Below the pieces are notes generated by a model, which saw only the letters and a list, made by a program, of their open reading frames with translations, was not told the DNA's origin and did not search any database. The position numbers were made by a program, and so were the translations under genes. This document shows, in pieces, positions 19,110 to 29,971 of a stretch of 35,254 nucleotides of DNA. The stretch is from Bacillus sp. JCM 19058 (lineage in GTDB: Bacteria > Bacillota > Bacilli > Bacillales_H > Bacillaceae_D), in contig BAXO01000059.1 of the NCBI GenBank assembly GCA_001310555.1, forward strand, positions 1 to 35,254, given 5' to 3'. How positions within the stretch are numbered: the stretch's first letter is position 1; every line of letters starts with the position of its first letter.

Positions 19110-19212
19110 CAGTAATAAGAAAATGAATGGAAAGTGGGAAATGATTGTGAAGTCAAAAAGCTAGAGGATACAAGAATGAAAATGGAAATGGTCTTGACGG
19201 AAAAGCTGAATC

Positions 19213-19794
19213 ATGACGATCTCTAGTTCGGAAAATGGCTCTATCAAGCGGCTATCCTTTATAACGTCTCCGGCAGACGGTGGTAGGACTTACAACAATA
19301 CAGATTTGCAGAAGTCTCTCCATGCGTTAAGTGCATCCGGGAAAGTACGTCATTTCGGCGTATCCAATTTTAAATACCATCAATTCAATCTTCTTCAATC
19401 GTATTTGGACGTCAAATTGGTGACGAATCAAATTGAGCTTTCCGCTTATCGTCTCGAAAATTTTGAAGATGGAACATTAAATCACTGCATGGAAAAACGG
19501 ATTCTTCCGATGGCTTGGTCGCCACTTGCTAAAGGCATCATCTTTACCGACAAGAGTAAGAAGGCCGTCAGGCTGCGCGACATAATCAATCGGACCGCTG
19601 AAGAAATCGGTACGGACCAGATTGGAGAAGTGCTGTATGCATGGCTACTGACTCATCCGGCGAAGATTATACCTATAACGGGAACGGGAAAGAAAGAACG
19701 GATCGATCAAGCTGTTAATGCGTTGAAGCACAAACTGACCCGGGATCAATGGTTTGCAATCTTTCAGTGTTCCAAGGGACACGAAGTACCTTGA
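19213..19794 (+). pseudogene. Aldo/keto reductase (YdhF-like), N-terminally truncated
   Basis: From about 19290 the frame matches the C-terminal 160 residues of YdhF-type aldo/keto reductases: 'SGKVRHFGVSNFKYHQFNLL', 'VTNQIELSAY', 'RILPMAWSPLAKG', 'IIPITGTGKKERIDQAVNAL', 'LTRDQWFAIF'. The first ~130 residues, with the catalytic Asp-Tyr-Lys and the start of the barrel, are missing. The 75 bases after the nominal ATG are not reductase-like. NADPH contacts at the C-terminal end (GSGK-like GTGKKERI) remain. It cannot be an active enzyme; this is true decay and not a single frameshift. Confidence 0.75.
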
Positions 19795-19834
19795 GAGCTA
19801 TTCAAAGCTACCTCCATCAATAGCTCTAATTCCA

Positions 19835-20834
19835 TTAGTTGAGTAATGAATCGTTGATACGCCCGAATAATTCATGAGAGTTTATCTTTTCGTTATTCCA
19901 CAACATGATGATATTGATCTTATGTTTGGGGTGTTGAAAAACATCTGATCGGAAACCAGGTGTGCCGCCGACAATAAAACGATGATCTCCATTTAAAAAC
20001 CAACCATATCCATACTTTAACCCAGGCTCAAAATCAACAGTGGCGTGCGGGGAAAACATTTTATACAATAGCTCCTCATCTAATACATCCTCTTTTAAAA
20101 TAGCGTTACACCACTTATTTAAATCGTTAACGGTCGAATATAGCTCGCCAGGCACTTGTACAAGAGCGGCTAATTTATCATTTTCAGCATTCTGGTATTC
20201 ACCTTCTACAATTGTGTGTCCATAGGCGCGGTTTATATTGATAAGTCGTGGGTTATCCTGTCCTGTATCACTCATTCCAAGATGTTCAAAAAAACATTTC
20301 TTTTAGTACCATTTCGAAAGATTTACCCGTTACCTTTTCCAAAATATAGGCAATTAATAAAAAGCCAGTGCTACTGTACTTCCATTGTTCACCTGGGGTA
20401 AACAATTGTTCTTGATTTCCTAGATATCTCAGAAAATCACCGTTTTCATGACACAACTTGCTAACTTCGTGCCGAAGGTTTGGGATATCATAAATATCAA
20501 AAAGCCCAGATGTATGTGAGAGCATGTGATGAATGGTTATTTTGGGATGCAAACCATCTAATTCTGATAAGTATGTACTGGGGTGATGGTCGAGGTTGAT
20601 TTTTCCTTTCCCGTGAAGTTTCAAGGCTGCCGCAGCTATAAACATTTTTGTCACAGATGCAATATGGTACTTTGTCTCAAGTTTATTAGGAACACCTAAC
20701 TGTATGCTTGCATCCCCGTATGCTTTCTCGAATAATACGTTGTAATTCTTTGATACTAATATAGTTCCACTTAATCCTTTTTCTTCATGATAATTGTTAA
20801 TGATTGACTCAATGCGTGTTTCAATTTTATTCAA
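19835..20834 (-). pseudogene. Serine beta-lactamase-like hydrolase (class C / PBP4*-like), frameshifted
   Basis: A TTG start at 20834 is placed six bases after GGAGGTG. The serine nucleophile motif S-x-x-K is seen as SVTK near residue 61 (YHIASVTKMFIAAAAL). The tyrosine motif is YSSTGFLLI, and the third motif appears as 'VGGTPGF'. There is no signal peptide, so it is probably a cytoplasmic esterase or peptidase and not a classical secreted beta-lactamase. The frame breaks in a 7-A run (20288-20294); with 6 it reads 'KEMFFEHLGMSDTG' and continues to the stop at 19835, 332 residues in all. It is convergent with the reductase fragment. Confidence 0.82.
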
Positions 20835-21041
20835 AATTTCACCTCCATAATATTTTTTTTCTACTTTAGTTAATTCTTTAATTTCAGGTAAAAATCCTTC
20901 CTCGACAATCTAGCTTTAATGGAATAAGGCACGCTCATTCGCCCTTTTCCGATAGCTTTCTATGTAATGAAGCCCTTGTCACATTTGTAATTTCAAAAAT
21001 TTAATTTACAGTTTTATTCCCGCTTTTTCGTTTTCTTCATC

Positions 21042-21262
21042 TCATTGGATTAAAAATTCTCGACAACGGTCACATAGGGGAATGCTGCCATCACAATCCG
21101 GTGCAATCATCTTAACTGATCGCACTTTCACCATTTGTAATTCTCGCTGCTGCTGTGGCATGCTCGGCGCAGTATCCTATGGAGCATGCCGTATCTATAC
21201 AAACCCCTGTATAAGTATTGCTATCGACTGTTAAAATAGCTGCCCGATTCCACCTACTTCTA
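21042..21262 (-). pseudogene. Cytidine / blasticidin-S deaminase-like gene, decayed
   Basis: Reading leftwards from about 21250: '[20 protein letters not shown]', then '[17 protein letters not shown]', and after a frame change near 21111-21120 'MIAPDCDGSIPLCDRCREFL'. The zinc-binding set is present (C-A-E-H, later P-x-C-x-x-C), as in cytidine deaminases and the blasticidin-S deaminase branch. The N-terminal helix is not recognisable and there is no start codon with a ribosome binding site. The remaining DNA from 20835 to 21348 shows nothing else. Confidence 0.6.
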
Positions 21263-21348
21263 CCGTATCTGTTAGTGTTCTAGAGTTTATCACAGCCTTG
21301 GCTCACTCTTAAGATGCTCAAGTTGACCCTCCATGCTTGATTATATAA

Positions 21349-23051
21349 TTAAAATGCACCTGAGCCACCGCCGCCACCACCAACGCCACCTCCAGGTGAA
21401 CTTCCTGATGAAGAGGAAGAGGCTGGAGCGGCAGAGGAATATGCTGAACGAATGCGTGTTGAAGTTATCATTGATAAGGCAACAAAGGATGTTACATCAA
21501 AAGAATAAGCATAAGAGGAAGAATGTGCCTGCTTTTTGAATACATCAGCCATCGAATTGTTTTTATCAAGTAGTTTTTTGTCTGTAGTACCAAGACTATA
21601 AATGACAGCCCTCATTAGGTCATCCTCAGGCCAAGATAGCATTTCCTCTACGGGTTTATTAGCCATGTCTCGTTTGTATCGGTTCCATTCATAGACGATT
21701 TTTGCACCTTCTTCAGTGCGAGGGTGATAAAAGCATGCAAAGCCAATATATCCAAGGAATAAAAATATCGTCACAATGAACCACATCAGTAAATCGTAAA
21801 TTGGAAATAAAATTAATAATGGAAGCAATAAGAGGCTTGATAGCCCAACGATTATACGGTAAGTCGTTTTGTTTTGGTGCAGCTGAGCTTCTTTTACTTC
21901 TTGCCTGATTGCCTCTTTCCATTTTTGATCATAGCTTTGATAGGTTTTGTGATTTTGTTTATTTTTTTTGCAAAGGCCTCTAATTGTTGCAATGAGAAGC
22001 TATGGCCATCTCCCACTTTCTCAAATAACCATTCAATTAGAATGTGTTCCTGTTTAGTGGCATTTTGTTGATGAACTAAGGTAAACTGATTCGACTCGAC
22101 TTCCTTAACATAACCTTGACGGATCAGATCAAGAAGGCCAGCAGCTACTGCTTCTGGTGGTAGCATGTGAGAACGAGTAAATGAAATCGTACCGAGCATA
22201 CTTAGTTTTTGCTTTGGTATATTAGTAAAACGTTGCGTTTCACGATCAAAGGATTGATACAGACTGCTAGCCTTTACATAGGAATGAATAATAAGAAACA
22301 GGAGGATAACCGAAAATGGGGATAAATGCCGATGCAAATGTCGACAGCGCCTGTTGTCTGCTTGAGAAGGCTGCTGCTTCATCCTTACCCTCCTGCTCCT
22401 GTGTTAAAATCTCATCCCACTTTGATTCACTTGAGCCGTTTGCCGTAGGGAAAAGCTCTGGTGGATAAGCGACTCGGATATCGCCATTTGTTCCACTCGG
22501 GACCTGACCCAGCTCAAAAACAACACTTCCATCTGACTGTATCGACTCTTTATCAAATGTCTCATCAAAACCAAATGCAATGACGTCCTCTGTTTTTTGT
22601 GGGGGATAAACGGTAATGGTCATATCCTCATAGGGTGTCTCGTTGCTTGAATCGAAAAACGCCCAGTAGAAGTCAGCGGCATCTGAATACATATCGACAC
22701 CATTTTCGATTAGATACGTAAATTCTACCTCAATGGCCTCATGGCTGCCTGCTCGATATATTTTGTATAGTTCATCCTCCTGCACTACTTCTAATGGAGC
22801 GCCATCTTCACTGGCAGTAAAGTCTACGATCTGTGTGCCTTCCTTTGGATAAAGTGTTCTCGTCAACCCATTAAAGTCATCATCAAATTCATACATATGG
22901 GTCTCAACTACCTCAACATAACCATTGTCCAATAACCTGGCATCGATGGAGGAGTTAGTGATCGTAAAATCGATGGCATACGCTTTGCTTGAAAGGAAAA
23001 ACGTACATCCAATTAAGAACACAATGATCATAAAAAATTGTTTTTTTTCAT
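21349..23051 (-). pseudogene. DUF2207 membrane protein, three frameshifts
   Basis: The true start is the ATG at 23051 behind GAAGGTGAC: MKKK-QFF then 'MIIVFLIGCTFFLSS', a signal/membrane segment. It needs one more base in the 8-T run 23041-23048. The extracytoplasmic domain is DUF2207-like ('DNGYVEVVETHMYEFDDDFN', 'IRVAYPPELFP'). A membrane segment follows (FSVILLFLIIHSYV) after a GGGG (22318-22321) that should be GGG. Then come a cytoplasmic winged-helix-like part, another frameshift at an 8-T run (21962-21969), two more membrane segments, and a Ser-rich then Gly-rich tail (GGGVGGGGGGSGAF) typical of the family. Corrected length is 567 residues. The function of DUF2207 is unknown. Confidence 0.85.
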
Positions 23052-23664
23052 ATCTGTCACCTTCTTTTTATTACTAGTCTTATACGAATGAGCAACACAA
23101 AGGTTTCATTTAGTGATATATGATGGCCGTTAATGGCGTAAATAGATAGATCAGAGAAGTAAGGGGGAGAATAACGATCTTGTAGTTACTTTACCACAAT
23201 TAGCTCGACGTTCTCACATACCTTACTCTCATTATTATTGGATTCTTGATCTTTATACAGACATACGCTCAATGGCCGGATTGCAGCGGGCTTTGTATCT
23301 GGCGATTGAGCTACCATTCCTTTTATAAAAAAAGGTTGATTAAAATTCGAACTGGCGTAATCTCATCAAAATAATCATTAAGAAAGCGTTGGAGCAATCA
23401 GCATATATAAATGTTCTTCACTATTAAACAATTGAATATAGGGAAGAGGTAGATATATATGCGCTCCCTTACTCTCCTTCTTTCGGACTAAACGCTACTT
23501 AAAGAGTGTTCAAAATGGGAGGATAAGCCTGTTAAAGCAAAAGAATTAAACAAAGTTATGACAGAGTTGAGCAAATTAAAACGAAGTTGATTGTTGTTAA
23601 TTAAAAAAACATTATGGTAAATTTAAATGCTGACAAAAAAAATGATAACAAGAAGGTGGAGTAG
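23052..23664. other. Intergenic region without a clear gene
   Basis: About 610 bp between DUF2207 and the GrpB gene. A 32-codon stop-terminated stretch on the plus strand (23492-23590, TLLKECSKWEDKPVKAKELN...) and a 43-codon stretch on the minus strand near 23180-23320 look like coding remnants. Neither has a proper start or a family I know. No terminator or repeat stood out. Confidence 0.4.
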
Positions 23665-24243
23665 ATGCACGATTCAAATTCCATACCAAGAAGCGACGAG
23701 GAGCTTCAGAAAATTACGGTTGGAGAGCGGAAACCTCACAATGCGTCGATCTCTCTCTTAGAGTATGATCCGCGCTGGCCCAAGCTATTTGACCGAGAGG
23801 CTAACCGGATTCGGACCGCGCTCGGCAACAAAGCATTGCAAGTAGAACACGTCGGCTCGACTGCAGTACCGGGGCTGTGTGCTAAGCCGATTATCGATAT
23901 TCTACTAATTGTAACGGACTCTTCCGACGAGTCGACTTATGTCCCGGACTTAGAAGAAACCGGTTATACGCTACATATTCGGGAACCTGATTGGTTTGAG
24001 CACCGCCTGTTCAAGGGTCCCGATACCGATGTCAATCTGCACGTGTTCAGTAAAGGGGTGTCTGAGGTTGAACGGATGCTGCGTTTTCGTGATTGGCTAA
24101 GGGCCAACAATACTGACCGAGAGAACTACGCGCGTGTCAAGCGCTCCCTAGCTCAGCGTGAGTGGCGGCACGTGCAACACTACGCGGATGCCAAAGACTC
24201 GATAGTCCAAGAAATTATGGAGCGAGCAAACGCAGCTGAGTAG
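23665..24243 (+). CDS. GrpB-family nucleotidyltransferase-like protein
   Basis: Intact, 192 residues. ATG at 23665 follows AAGAAGGTGGAG. The family core is clear: 'LQVEHVGSTAVPGLCAKPII' then DILL, with the GS and D-x-L pattern of the nucleotidyltransferase fold, and 'DVNLHVFSKG' further on. The preceding 'LLEYDPRWPKLFDREANRI' is the usual lead-in. The biochemical role of GrpB proteins is not established; some members are fused to kinases or linked to CoA or resistance enzymes. GC content is visibly higher than in the flanking intergenic DNA, and the gene has no frameshift, so it may be a recent arrival. It is monocistronic, with a terminator 140 bp downstream. Confidence 0.88.
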   Translation: MHDSNSIPRSDEELQKITVGERKPHNASISLLEYDPRWPKLFDREANRIRTALGNKALQVEHVGSTAVPGLCAKPIIDILLIVTDSSDESTYVPDLEETGYTLHIREPDWFEHRLFKGPDTDVNLHVFSKGVSEVERMLRFRDWLRANNTDRENYARVKRSLAQREWRHVQHYADAKDSIVQEIMERANAAE

Positions 24244-24383
24244 TAAGCTTGGCATTATCGAACGCTGTTGGGTTGCTCACCAGAATTTATTACGTTCATT
24301 TTGGTGAGAAACCCCTTGTTCTAACTGCATTATAATTAAACATCGTAATAACAACGAGTCGATTGGGACTTTTTTTTATTCAT

Positions 24384-24414
24384 ACTCATTTTCTACATGG
24401 AAATGGGTGTTTTT
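24384..24414 (+). terminator. Likely terminator after the GrpB gene
   Basis: ACTCATTTTC and GGAAATGGGT pair over 10 bp (two G-U) around a TACAT loop and run into GTTTTTATTT. It is in the right place to end the GrpB transcript. The rest of 24244-24568 holds nothing recognised. Confidence 0.5.
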
Positions 24415-24568
24415 ATTTCTGCTCACTTAATGCGCTTTAATTTATTTTAATACTCAAAGGAATTTACCAGCTGCCTTATTAATTTATAAATCCTACTTAA
24501 CTAAGCACCAATAGTCGGTTATTGTAGAGGGCAATTTGGTATTCTTAGTTAACAAAGGGGGGAGAGTA

Positions 24569-25410
24569 GTGGATTTCTTAATATCTTTTAATCAGGCCAT
24601 CGATTATATTGAAGAACATTTACATGGACCAATCGATTATCATCAGGCTGCCAGGCAAGCCGGTTGTTCGGAGCATCATTTTAAGCGCATGTTTTCCTCG
24701 ATTGCTGGAATCACGTTATCCGAGTACATTCGCCGGAGAAGAATGTCATTAGCGGCGTTTGAGATTAAGCGCAAGGAATCAAGATTATTGATATTGCGTT
24801 AAAGTATGGATATCAATCACCGGATGCATTCTCTAGAGCATTCCAAACGATTCATGGGATATTGCCATCTGTAGCCAGAAAGGACGGTGGGTATTTAAAA
24901 GCATATCCGCGAATTAGCTTTCAAATGGCCATAAAAGGGGAGGCAGAACTTCGCTATCGGATGGAGGAAAAAGCAGCGTTTCAAATTGTAGGAATAAAAG
25001 AACGTACTACGCATACGGATGAAAGTTTCGCATCTCGTTTGTGGGAGCAGGGAGCCGATGAGGTAATTGCAGAATTAGAGCAGTTAAGCGATGAAGCTTT
25101 TCCGGGTATTCTCCACGTGGCAACCAATGTGACGGAAGAAGCAATGGATTACTATATTGCCGTCGAAACGAGCAAAGAAAACTACCCATCCAAGTATTTA
25201 AATATTGTCATACCAAGCTCTACCTGGGCGGTTTTTGAAGTTCATGAGCCTGATCAAGAGGCTATGCTGCAAATATGGGATCGTATTTATACAGAGTGGT
25301 TTCCAGTTGGAAAATACGAAGCTTTGAATTTACCAGAATTTGTCCGTTGTTTAGAGCAAGAATGGGAGATATGGATTCCGATTCAAGAAAAGAGGGGGAG
25401 AAGTACATGA
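24569..25410 (+). pseudogene. AraC-family regulator with GyrI-like effector domain, frameshifted
   Basis: A GTG start at 24569 follows AAAGGGGGGAG; the longer frame from 24536 has no such site. Residues 1-105 hold two AraC helix-turn-helix units ('[20 protein letters not shown]', then after the frameshift '[20 protein letters not shown]'). Residues about 120-280 form a GyrI/SbmC-like small-molecule-binding domain ('FQIVGIKERTTHTDESF', ending 'PVGKYEALNLPEFVRCLEQE'). One base is missing at the AA of 24767-24768. Corrected length is 280. Its stop overlaps the next start (ATGA). It probably controls the NmrA-like protein and exporter that follow, by analogy with drug-sensing members. Confidence 0.83.
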
Positions 25411-26212
25411 CGATTTTAGTAACAGGTGCAACGGGGAATGTAGGAAAGGAAATTGTCCATCAACTGCTTCAGCAAAACCAATCAGTTCGTGCCTTAACGC
25501 GTCATCCATCAACCGTACAACTACCTGAAGAGGTTGAGGTTGTAAAGGGTGACCTATCACGCCCAGATACGTTGGTCAATGCATTGGATGGCGTTACAGC
25601 CATGCACTGGATCTCTGTATATGAGGATGAGGCCCTTGAAGCAGTAAACGAGGTAGCAACGCGGGTGAAACGTGCTGGTGTGGAACGGGTAACGATTATG
25701 ACAGGGGGAGGAGATGAGACTGTTGTTCAAGCAGCTAAAAATAAAAAGCTTCCCTATACCCATTTACAACCGGGCGAATTTATGACGAACACGTTGCTAT
25801 GGGCAGAAGATATCCGAAGCAAAGGCATGGTAAGTGCCCCTTTTGGTCATCAATTAAGTGCGATGATCCATGAAGCAGATATTGCTGCAGTTGCTGTGAA
25901 AGCTTTGCTTGAAAAAGGTCATGAGGGTGAGACATACTTATTAACTGGCAACGAGGAGTTGACCCGCAAAGAAAGAATCCATCAATTGGGGGCAGCATCG
26001 GCACTGACATTCGTTTCGAAGAGTTATCGGCGGAAGAAGCGCGGAAGCAGTGGATGGAAGATGGAGCTACAAATGATGAAATCGACTGGTTGCTCGAGTT
26101 GGGAGAATGGGAGTGTATCTCGCCTGCAACAGATTCGATTGAGCAAATAACAGGACGCCCAGCCCGTACTTTTTATGAGTGGGCACGAGAGCACGCGGAT
26201 GATTTTCGGTAA
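25407..26212 (+). pseudogene. NmrA/SDR-type NAD(P)-binding protein, frameshifted
   Basis: ATG at 25407 overlaps the AraC stop and is preceded by GAGGGGGAGAAG. The N-terminus 'TILVTGATGNVGKEIVHQLL' is the Gly-rich Rossmann motif of NmrA-like atypical short-chain dehydrogenases. Later 'YTHLQPGEFMTNTLLWAEDI' and 'SAMIHEADIAAVAVKAL' are family-typical; the classical YxxxK pair is not evident. One base is missing near 25995-25997. The true C-terminus reads 'IGTDIRFEELSAEEARKQWM' and ends 'RTFYEWAREHADDF' at 26212, giving 268 residues. Such proteins are redox sensors or quinone reductases. Its place between regulator and exporter suggests a stress or detoxification unit. Confidence 0.83.
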
Positions 26213-26241
26213 AAGAAATAGGAGTGGGGTGTAAGTATTAA

Positions 26242-28042
26242 GTGAAAAAAAAGAATAGTTGGAAATTATTTTTGTCCTATATAAAAGAAGCAAAACTTCC
26301 GAAATGGATGATTGGGCTTGCCCTGCTATTAAGTCTCGTGGAGACTGCTGGTGTACTCATTGTTCCTATATTTACTGGGAATATTGTCGATCAGCTTGCA
26401 GCGAATAATTTGAATACAACACTTATCATTATACTAATAGGAGCCTTTTTGCTCCAAGCCATTTCTGGTGCTGTCTCTTACTTTATCATGAGTTATATGG
26501 GAGAGTGGGTGGTAGCAAATATACGCAAGCAACTATGGAAACGTGTGCTCCATTTGCCGGTCTCTTATTTTGATGGAACGCCTTCAGGGGAGACGATGAG
26601 TCGAGTCACTCATGATACTGAGACGCTCAAAAGCTTGATTACAGACCAACTCGTTTCCTTTGTTTCGGCTATGATAACGGTTTTAGGTTCAGTCATCATC
26701 CTGTTTATATTGGATTGGAAGATGACGATGATTATGCTAATCGTTGTTCCTCTTGCTGTTTTAATTCTCAAACCGGTGGGTACGAAAATGTATGAAATCT
26801 CAGTGAGAACGCAAGATGAAATGGCTACATTTACCGCTGGAATGTCTCGTGTTCTCGGTGATATTCGACTAGTGAAAGCCTATAATGCTGAATTGGACGA
26901 GGGACAACGTGGAACAAAGGCGGTTAATCGCCTATTTCGATTTGGTATTCATCAAGCTAAAATTTTGGCTATCATTAGCCCCCTAATGACACTTGTCATG
27001 ATGGTTGTTCTCGTTCTTTTAATTGGCTATGGAGGTGCACAAGTCGCATCCGGTGCTTTAACTGCCGGGGCGATGGTTATGATTATCCTTTACCTTGTTC
27101 AAATTATCTTTCCTTTTACTCAGCTGACATCCTTTTTGCCGAATTTCAGAAAGCGATGGGAGCAACAGATCGGATCCAACACCTTCTTAACTATACTTCT
27201 GAAGTGAAAGAGATTGAAACCGTCAAAAACACCAATGGATTCCAAGTAAAGAGCAAGACATTCATTTTAGCAACGTTTCTTTTCGCTATCCTGTCGCAGT
27301 TAACCATACCGATGAAGGTGGAAAAAGCAGCCGAGCAAGCAACCATCGGCATCAAAAATCCGAAGCAGTGCTCACAAACATTGATTGTTCCATACTAGCA
27401 GGGAAAGTCACAGCGATTGTTGGACCGAGTGGAGGTGGGAAAACGACGCTGTTTGGGTTGATCGAGAGGTTTTATGAACCTGGAGAAGGAGCGATCTTTT
27501 ACGGAAATACAAATATTAATGAACTCAATCTATCTGAATGGCGGAATCAAATTGGCTATGTTTCACAAGAAAGTCCGCTCATGGACGGGTCGATACGCGA
27601 CAACATTTGTTATGGCTTAGGTGATATTTCAGATGAAGAAGTGAACTACGCAGCAGAAATGGCTTATGCAGCAGACTTTATTAATAACTTTCCTGAAGGT
27701 TATAATACCCAGGTTGGAGAACGTGGAATTAAGCTATCGGGAGGTCAAAGGCAACGAATTGCCATTGCGAGAGCACTAATCCGTAACCCGAAAATATTAA
27801 TGCTCGATGAAGCCACTTCCAGTTTAGATAGTGATTCAGAGCATATGATTCAAAAGGCGTTACACACGTTAATGAGAGGTCGGACGACAATAGCGATTGC
27901 TCATCGCCTATCGACAGTTATTAACGCAGATCAAATTATTGTATTAGAACAAGGAAACATTACAGGAGTAGGGAAACATGAAGATTTAATGAACAAGCAT
28001 ACGCTGTATCACAAACTAGCGGAACAACAATTTAATCGTTAA
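26242..28042 (+). pseudogene. BmrA-like multidrug ABC half-transporter, two frameshifts
   Basis: A GTG start at 26242 gives MKKKNSWKLFLSYI; the nearest strong ribosome binding site (AGGAG) is 17 bases away, so the start is less sure. Six membrane segments fill residues 20-310. The ATPase domain has Walker [11 protein letters not shown]-loop [20 protein letters not shown], signature LSGGQRQR, Walker [13 protein letters not shown] and H-loop AHRLST, closely resembling Bacillus subtilis BmrA. One T is missing in 27132-27136 (should read 'FFAEFQKAMGATDRIQHLL') and one base near 27254-27256 ('[12 protein letters not shown]'). Corrected length is 600. A His/Ser-rich stretch of about 20 residues sits between FRYP and EAVLTNID, where BmrA has only a few. 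It would export hydrophobic drugs as a homodimer. Confidence 0.87.
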
Positions 28043-28081
28043 TCGTAATAGAATAAAGTAGCCTAGAGAGTCAAATTTTTA

Positions 28082-28119
28082 ACCGAGCATTAATTTTATT
28101 TTTATAATTAATGCTCGGT
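28082..28119. terminator. 13-bp perfect hairpin after the exporter gene
   Basis: ACCGAGCATTAAT (28082-28094) pairs with ATTAATGCTCGGT (28107-28119). It lies 40 bp after the exporter stop and between convergent genes, so a terminator role is likely. The T tract is poor in both directions. Nothing is recognised between it and 28287. Confidence 0.5.
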
Positions 28120-28286
28120 ATTATACTTACAGAAGCCGACAGTAGGAAAACACGTCTCATTTACCCAGCTGCAAACGTCCGTAAACAAAAATGTTTAGGT
28201 AGCGTACACGTATCCCGTTTGATTCAACTAATGTTGAATAGCAGTAGCTAACGTGAAAATAAAGTTGCAGATTACACTTTCCTTCA

Positions 28287-29049
28287 TTACATCCGCTTTT
28301 TATACACCCTCATTGCAAAGAAATATGCTGCAAGCAAAATCCCGACGCACCACGCAAGAGCGACCCAGATATCATTGCCCACCGGCTGACTAGACAGTAG
28401 CATTCGGATGGTTTCCACGAGCGAGGTTATCGGTTGGTTCTCGGCAAAGGCGCGAACGACCGATGGCATCGACTCGGTCGGCACAAAAGCCGAGCTGATA
28501 AATGGAAGGAAGATAATCGGGTAGGAAAAGGCGCTTGCGCGTCTACCGTTTTTGCGGATAGTCCAGCAATCACCGCGATCCAAGTCAACGCCAGCGTAAA
28601 TAGCGTGAGGACACCGGCTACCGCAAGCAATGACAGTATCCCCGCCGGCGAACGAAAGCCCATTATCAACGCCACAAGAATAATGAACACAACTGATATA
28701 GCGTTGGATACAAGCGAGGTTAGCACATGCCCCCAAAGCAAGGTAGAACGTGAAATTGGCATGGTGAGAAACCGCTCGAAGATGCCCCGTTGTACATCGG
28801 TAAACAGGCGGAAAGAGGTATAGGCTGTCCCGCTGGCAATAGCAATTAGTAGGATGCCGGGCAACAGGTAATTCACATAGTTGTCCTTTCCGGTTTGAAT
28901 GCGCCGCCGAACACATAGACGAACAGCAGCATTAACGCGATTGGCATAACGGCTACCGTGATGATGGTGTCCATACTGCGAGAAATATGGCGCAATGAAC
29001 GTCCTAGCATCACGCCCAATTCCCTGAAAAAGTGCTTTGCCGTCTCCAT
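28287..29049 (-). pseudogene. DrrB-like ABC-2 permease, two frameshifts
   Basis: The start is the ATG at 29049 (METAKHFFRELGVMLGRSLR), directly after the probable stop of the ATPase gene (TAAATG). The ABC-2 pattern 'MPIALMLLFVYVFGGA' is followed, after a missing base near 28898-28903, by 'KDNYVNYLLPGILLIAIASG' and 'FRLFTDVQRGIFERFLTMPI'. A second base is missing near 28538-28541, after which come 'FSYPIIFLPFISSAFVPTES' and the final membrane segment. Corrected length is 254, family-typical. It pairs with the DrrA-like ATPase to export a hydrophobic compound. Confidence 0.83.
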
Positions 29050-29813
29050 TTACATTTTTTTTCCTTTTTGCCTACGATTGCGAGGAATATCTCCTCCAAT
29101 GTCGGCTGTTTTACAACATATTCCACCTTTGCGGGTGGGAACAGCTCTTTTAGCTCCAAGAGTGTGCCGCTGGCGATAATTCTGCCTCGTGCAAAATGGA
29201 AATTCGGTCGGCAAGCTGCTCAGCCTCCTCCAAATATTGCGTGGTTAGGAATATCGTCGTGCCATCGTCGGCAAGCTCCTTGACAATCTTCCACACCTCG
29301 ATGCGCGCCTCGGGGTCAAGCCCAGTGGTCGGCTCGTCGAGGAAAATGATCTTTGGTTTCCCCACAAGGCTCAAGGCGATGTCGAGCCTGCGACGCATAC
29401 CACCCGAATAAGTAGACACTCTACGGTCGGCGGCGTCTGTCAGGCCAAAGCGTTTAAGCAAGTCGTCTGCAACCTGGCGTGGATTTTTGAGATAGCGTAG
29501 CTTGGCAATCATAATAAGATTTTCCCGTCCGCTCAAAATTTCGTCCACAGCAGCGAATTGTCCTGTCAGGCTAATCGCCTGGCGCACATTCTTGGGTTTT
29601 GACGCAACATCGAATCCGTTTATAGTGGCAGTTCCGCTATCCGGTTTAAGCAGGGTGGTAAGGATTTTGACAACGGTTGTCTTGCCGGCCCCGTTGGAGC
29701 CGAGCAGGGCGAAAATACTGCTCTCCTCCACCTCGAAATCTACTCCTTTTAGAACTTGAAGCTGCTTGTAGGATTTTTGCAGTCCTTTTACTTGAATTGA
29801 CTTTTTTTTGCAT
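29050..29813 (-). pseudogene. DrrA-like ABC exporter ATPase, frameshifted
   Basis: ATG at 29813 follows GAGGAGTAAGAAT. It needs 7, not 8, bases in the T run 29802-29809 to read MQKKSIQVKGLQKSYKQL. Motifs: Walker A GSNGAGKTT, 'AISLTGQFAAVDEILSGREN' (DrrA hallmark), signature YSGGMRRRLDIA, Walker B IIFLDEPTTGLDP, H-loop TTQYLEEAEQLADR. A base is missing near 29185-29186; the tail then reads 'SGTLLELKELFPPAKVEYVV' and 'PTLEEIFLAIVGKKEK'. The end at 29050 assumes one more base in an 8-A run (minus strand). Length is about 254. The open stretch upstream to 29947 is not part of the gene. Confidence 0.83.
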
Positions 29814-29971
29814 ATTCTTACTCCTCTTAGATACCGTAACTTTTGACAAATCAGCCTCCATGCCATTGAGCGTGCAGTAAAGTTGAGCTTATCAATAGTT
29901 GCGCCCAATGCTGGCTTCACGTACGAACCTGCTGGAAAAGAATCCATTTTGAATAAAAATTGATCAAAACT

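Noticed and set aside
20832..20834. An ATG start further inside for the beta-lactamase-like gene
   Set aside because: The TTG at 20834 has an ideal GGAGGTG six bases upstream and keeps the usual N-terminal helix, while internal ATGs would remove it.
28434..28823. 129-codon plus-strand open frame
   Set aside because: It lies antisense to the DrrB-like permease, has no ribosome binding site and shows the composition of a reverse shadow of a GC-rich gene.
29814..29947. N-terminal extension of the DrrA-like ATPase to 29947
   Set aside because: The ribosome binding site and ATG at 29813 with one base removed give the standard N-terminus; the extension has no similarity to ABC proteins.
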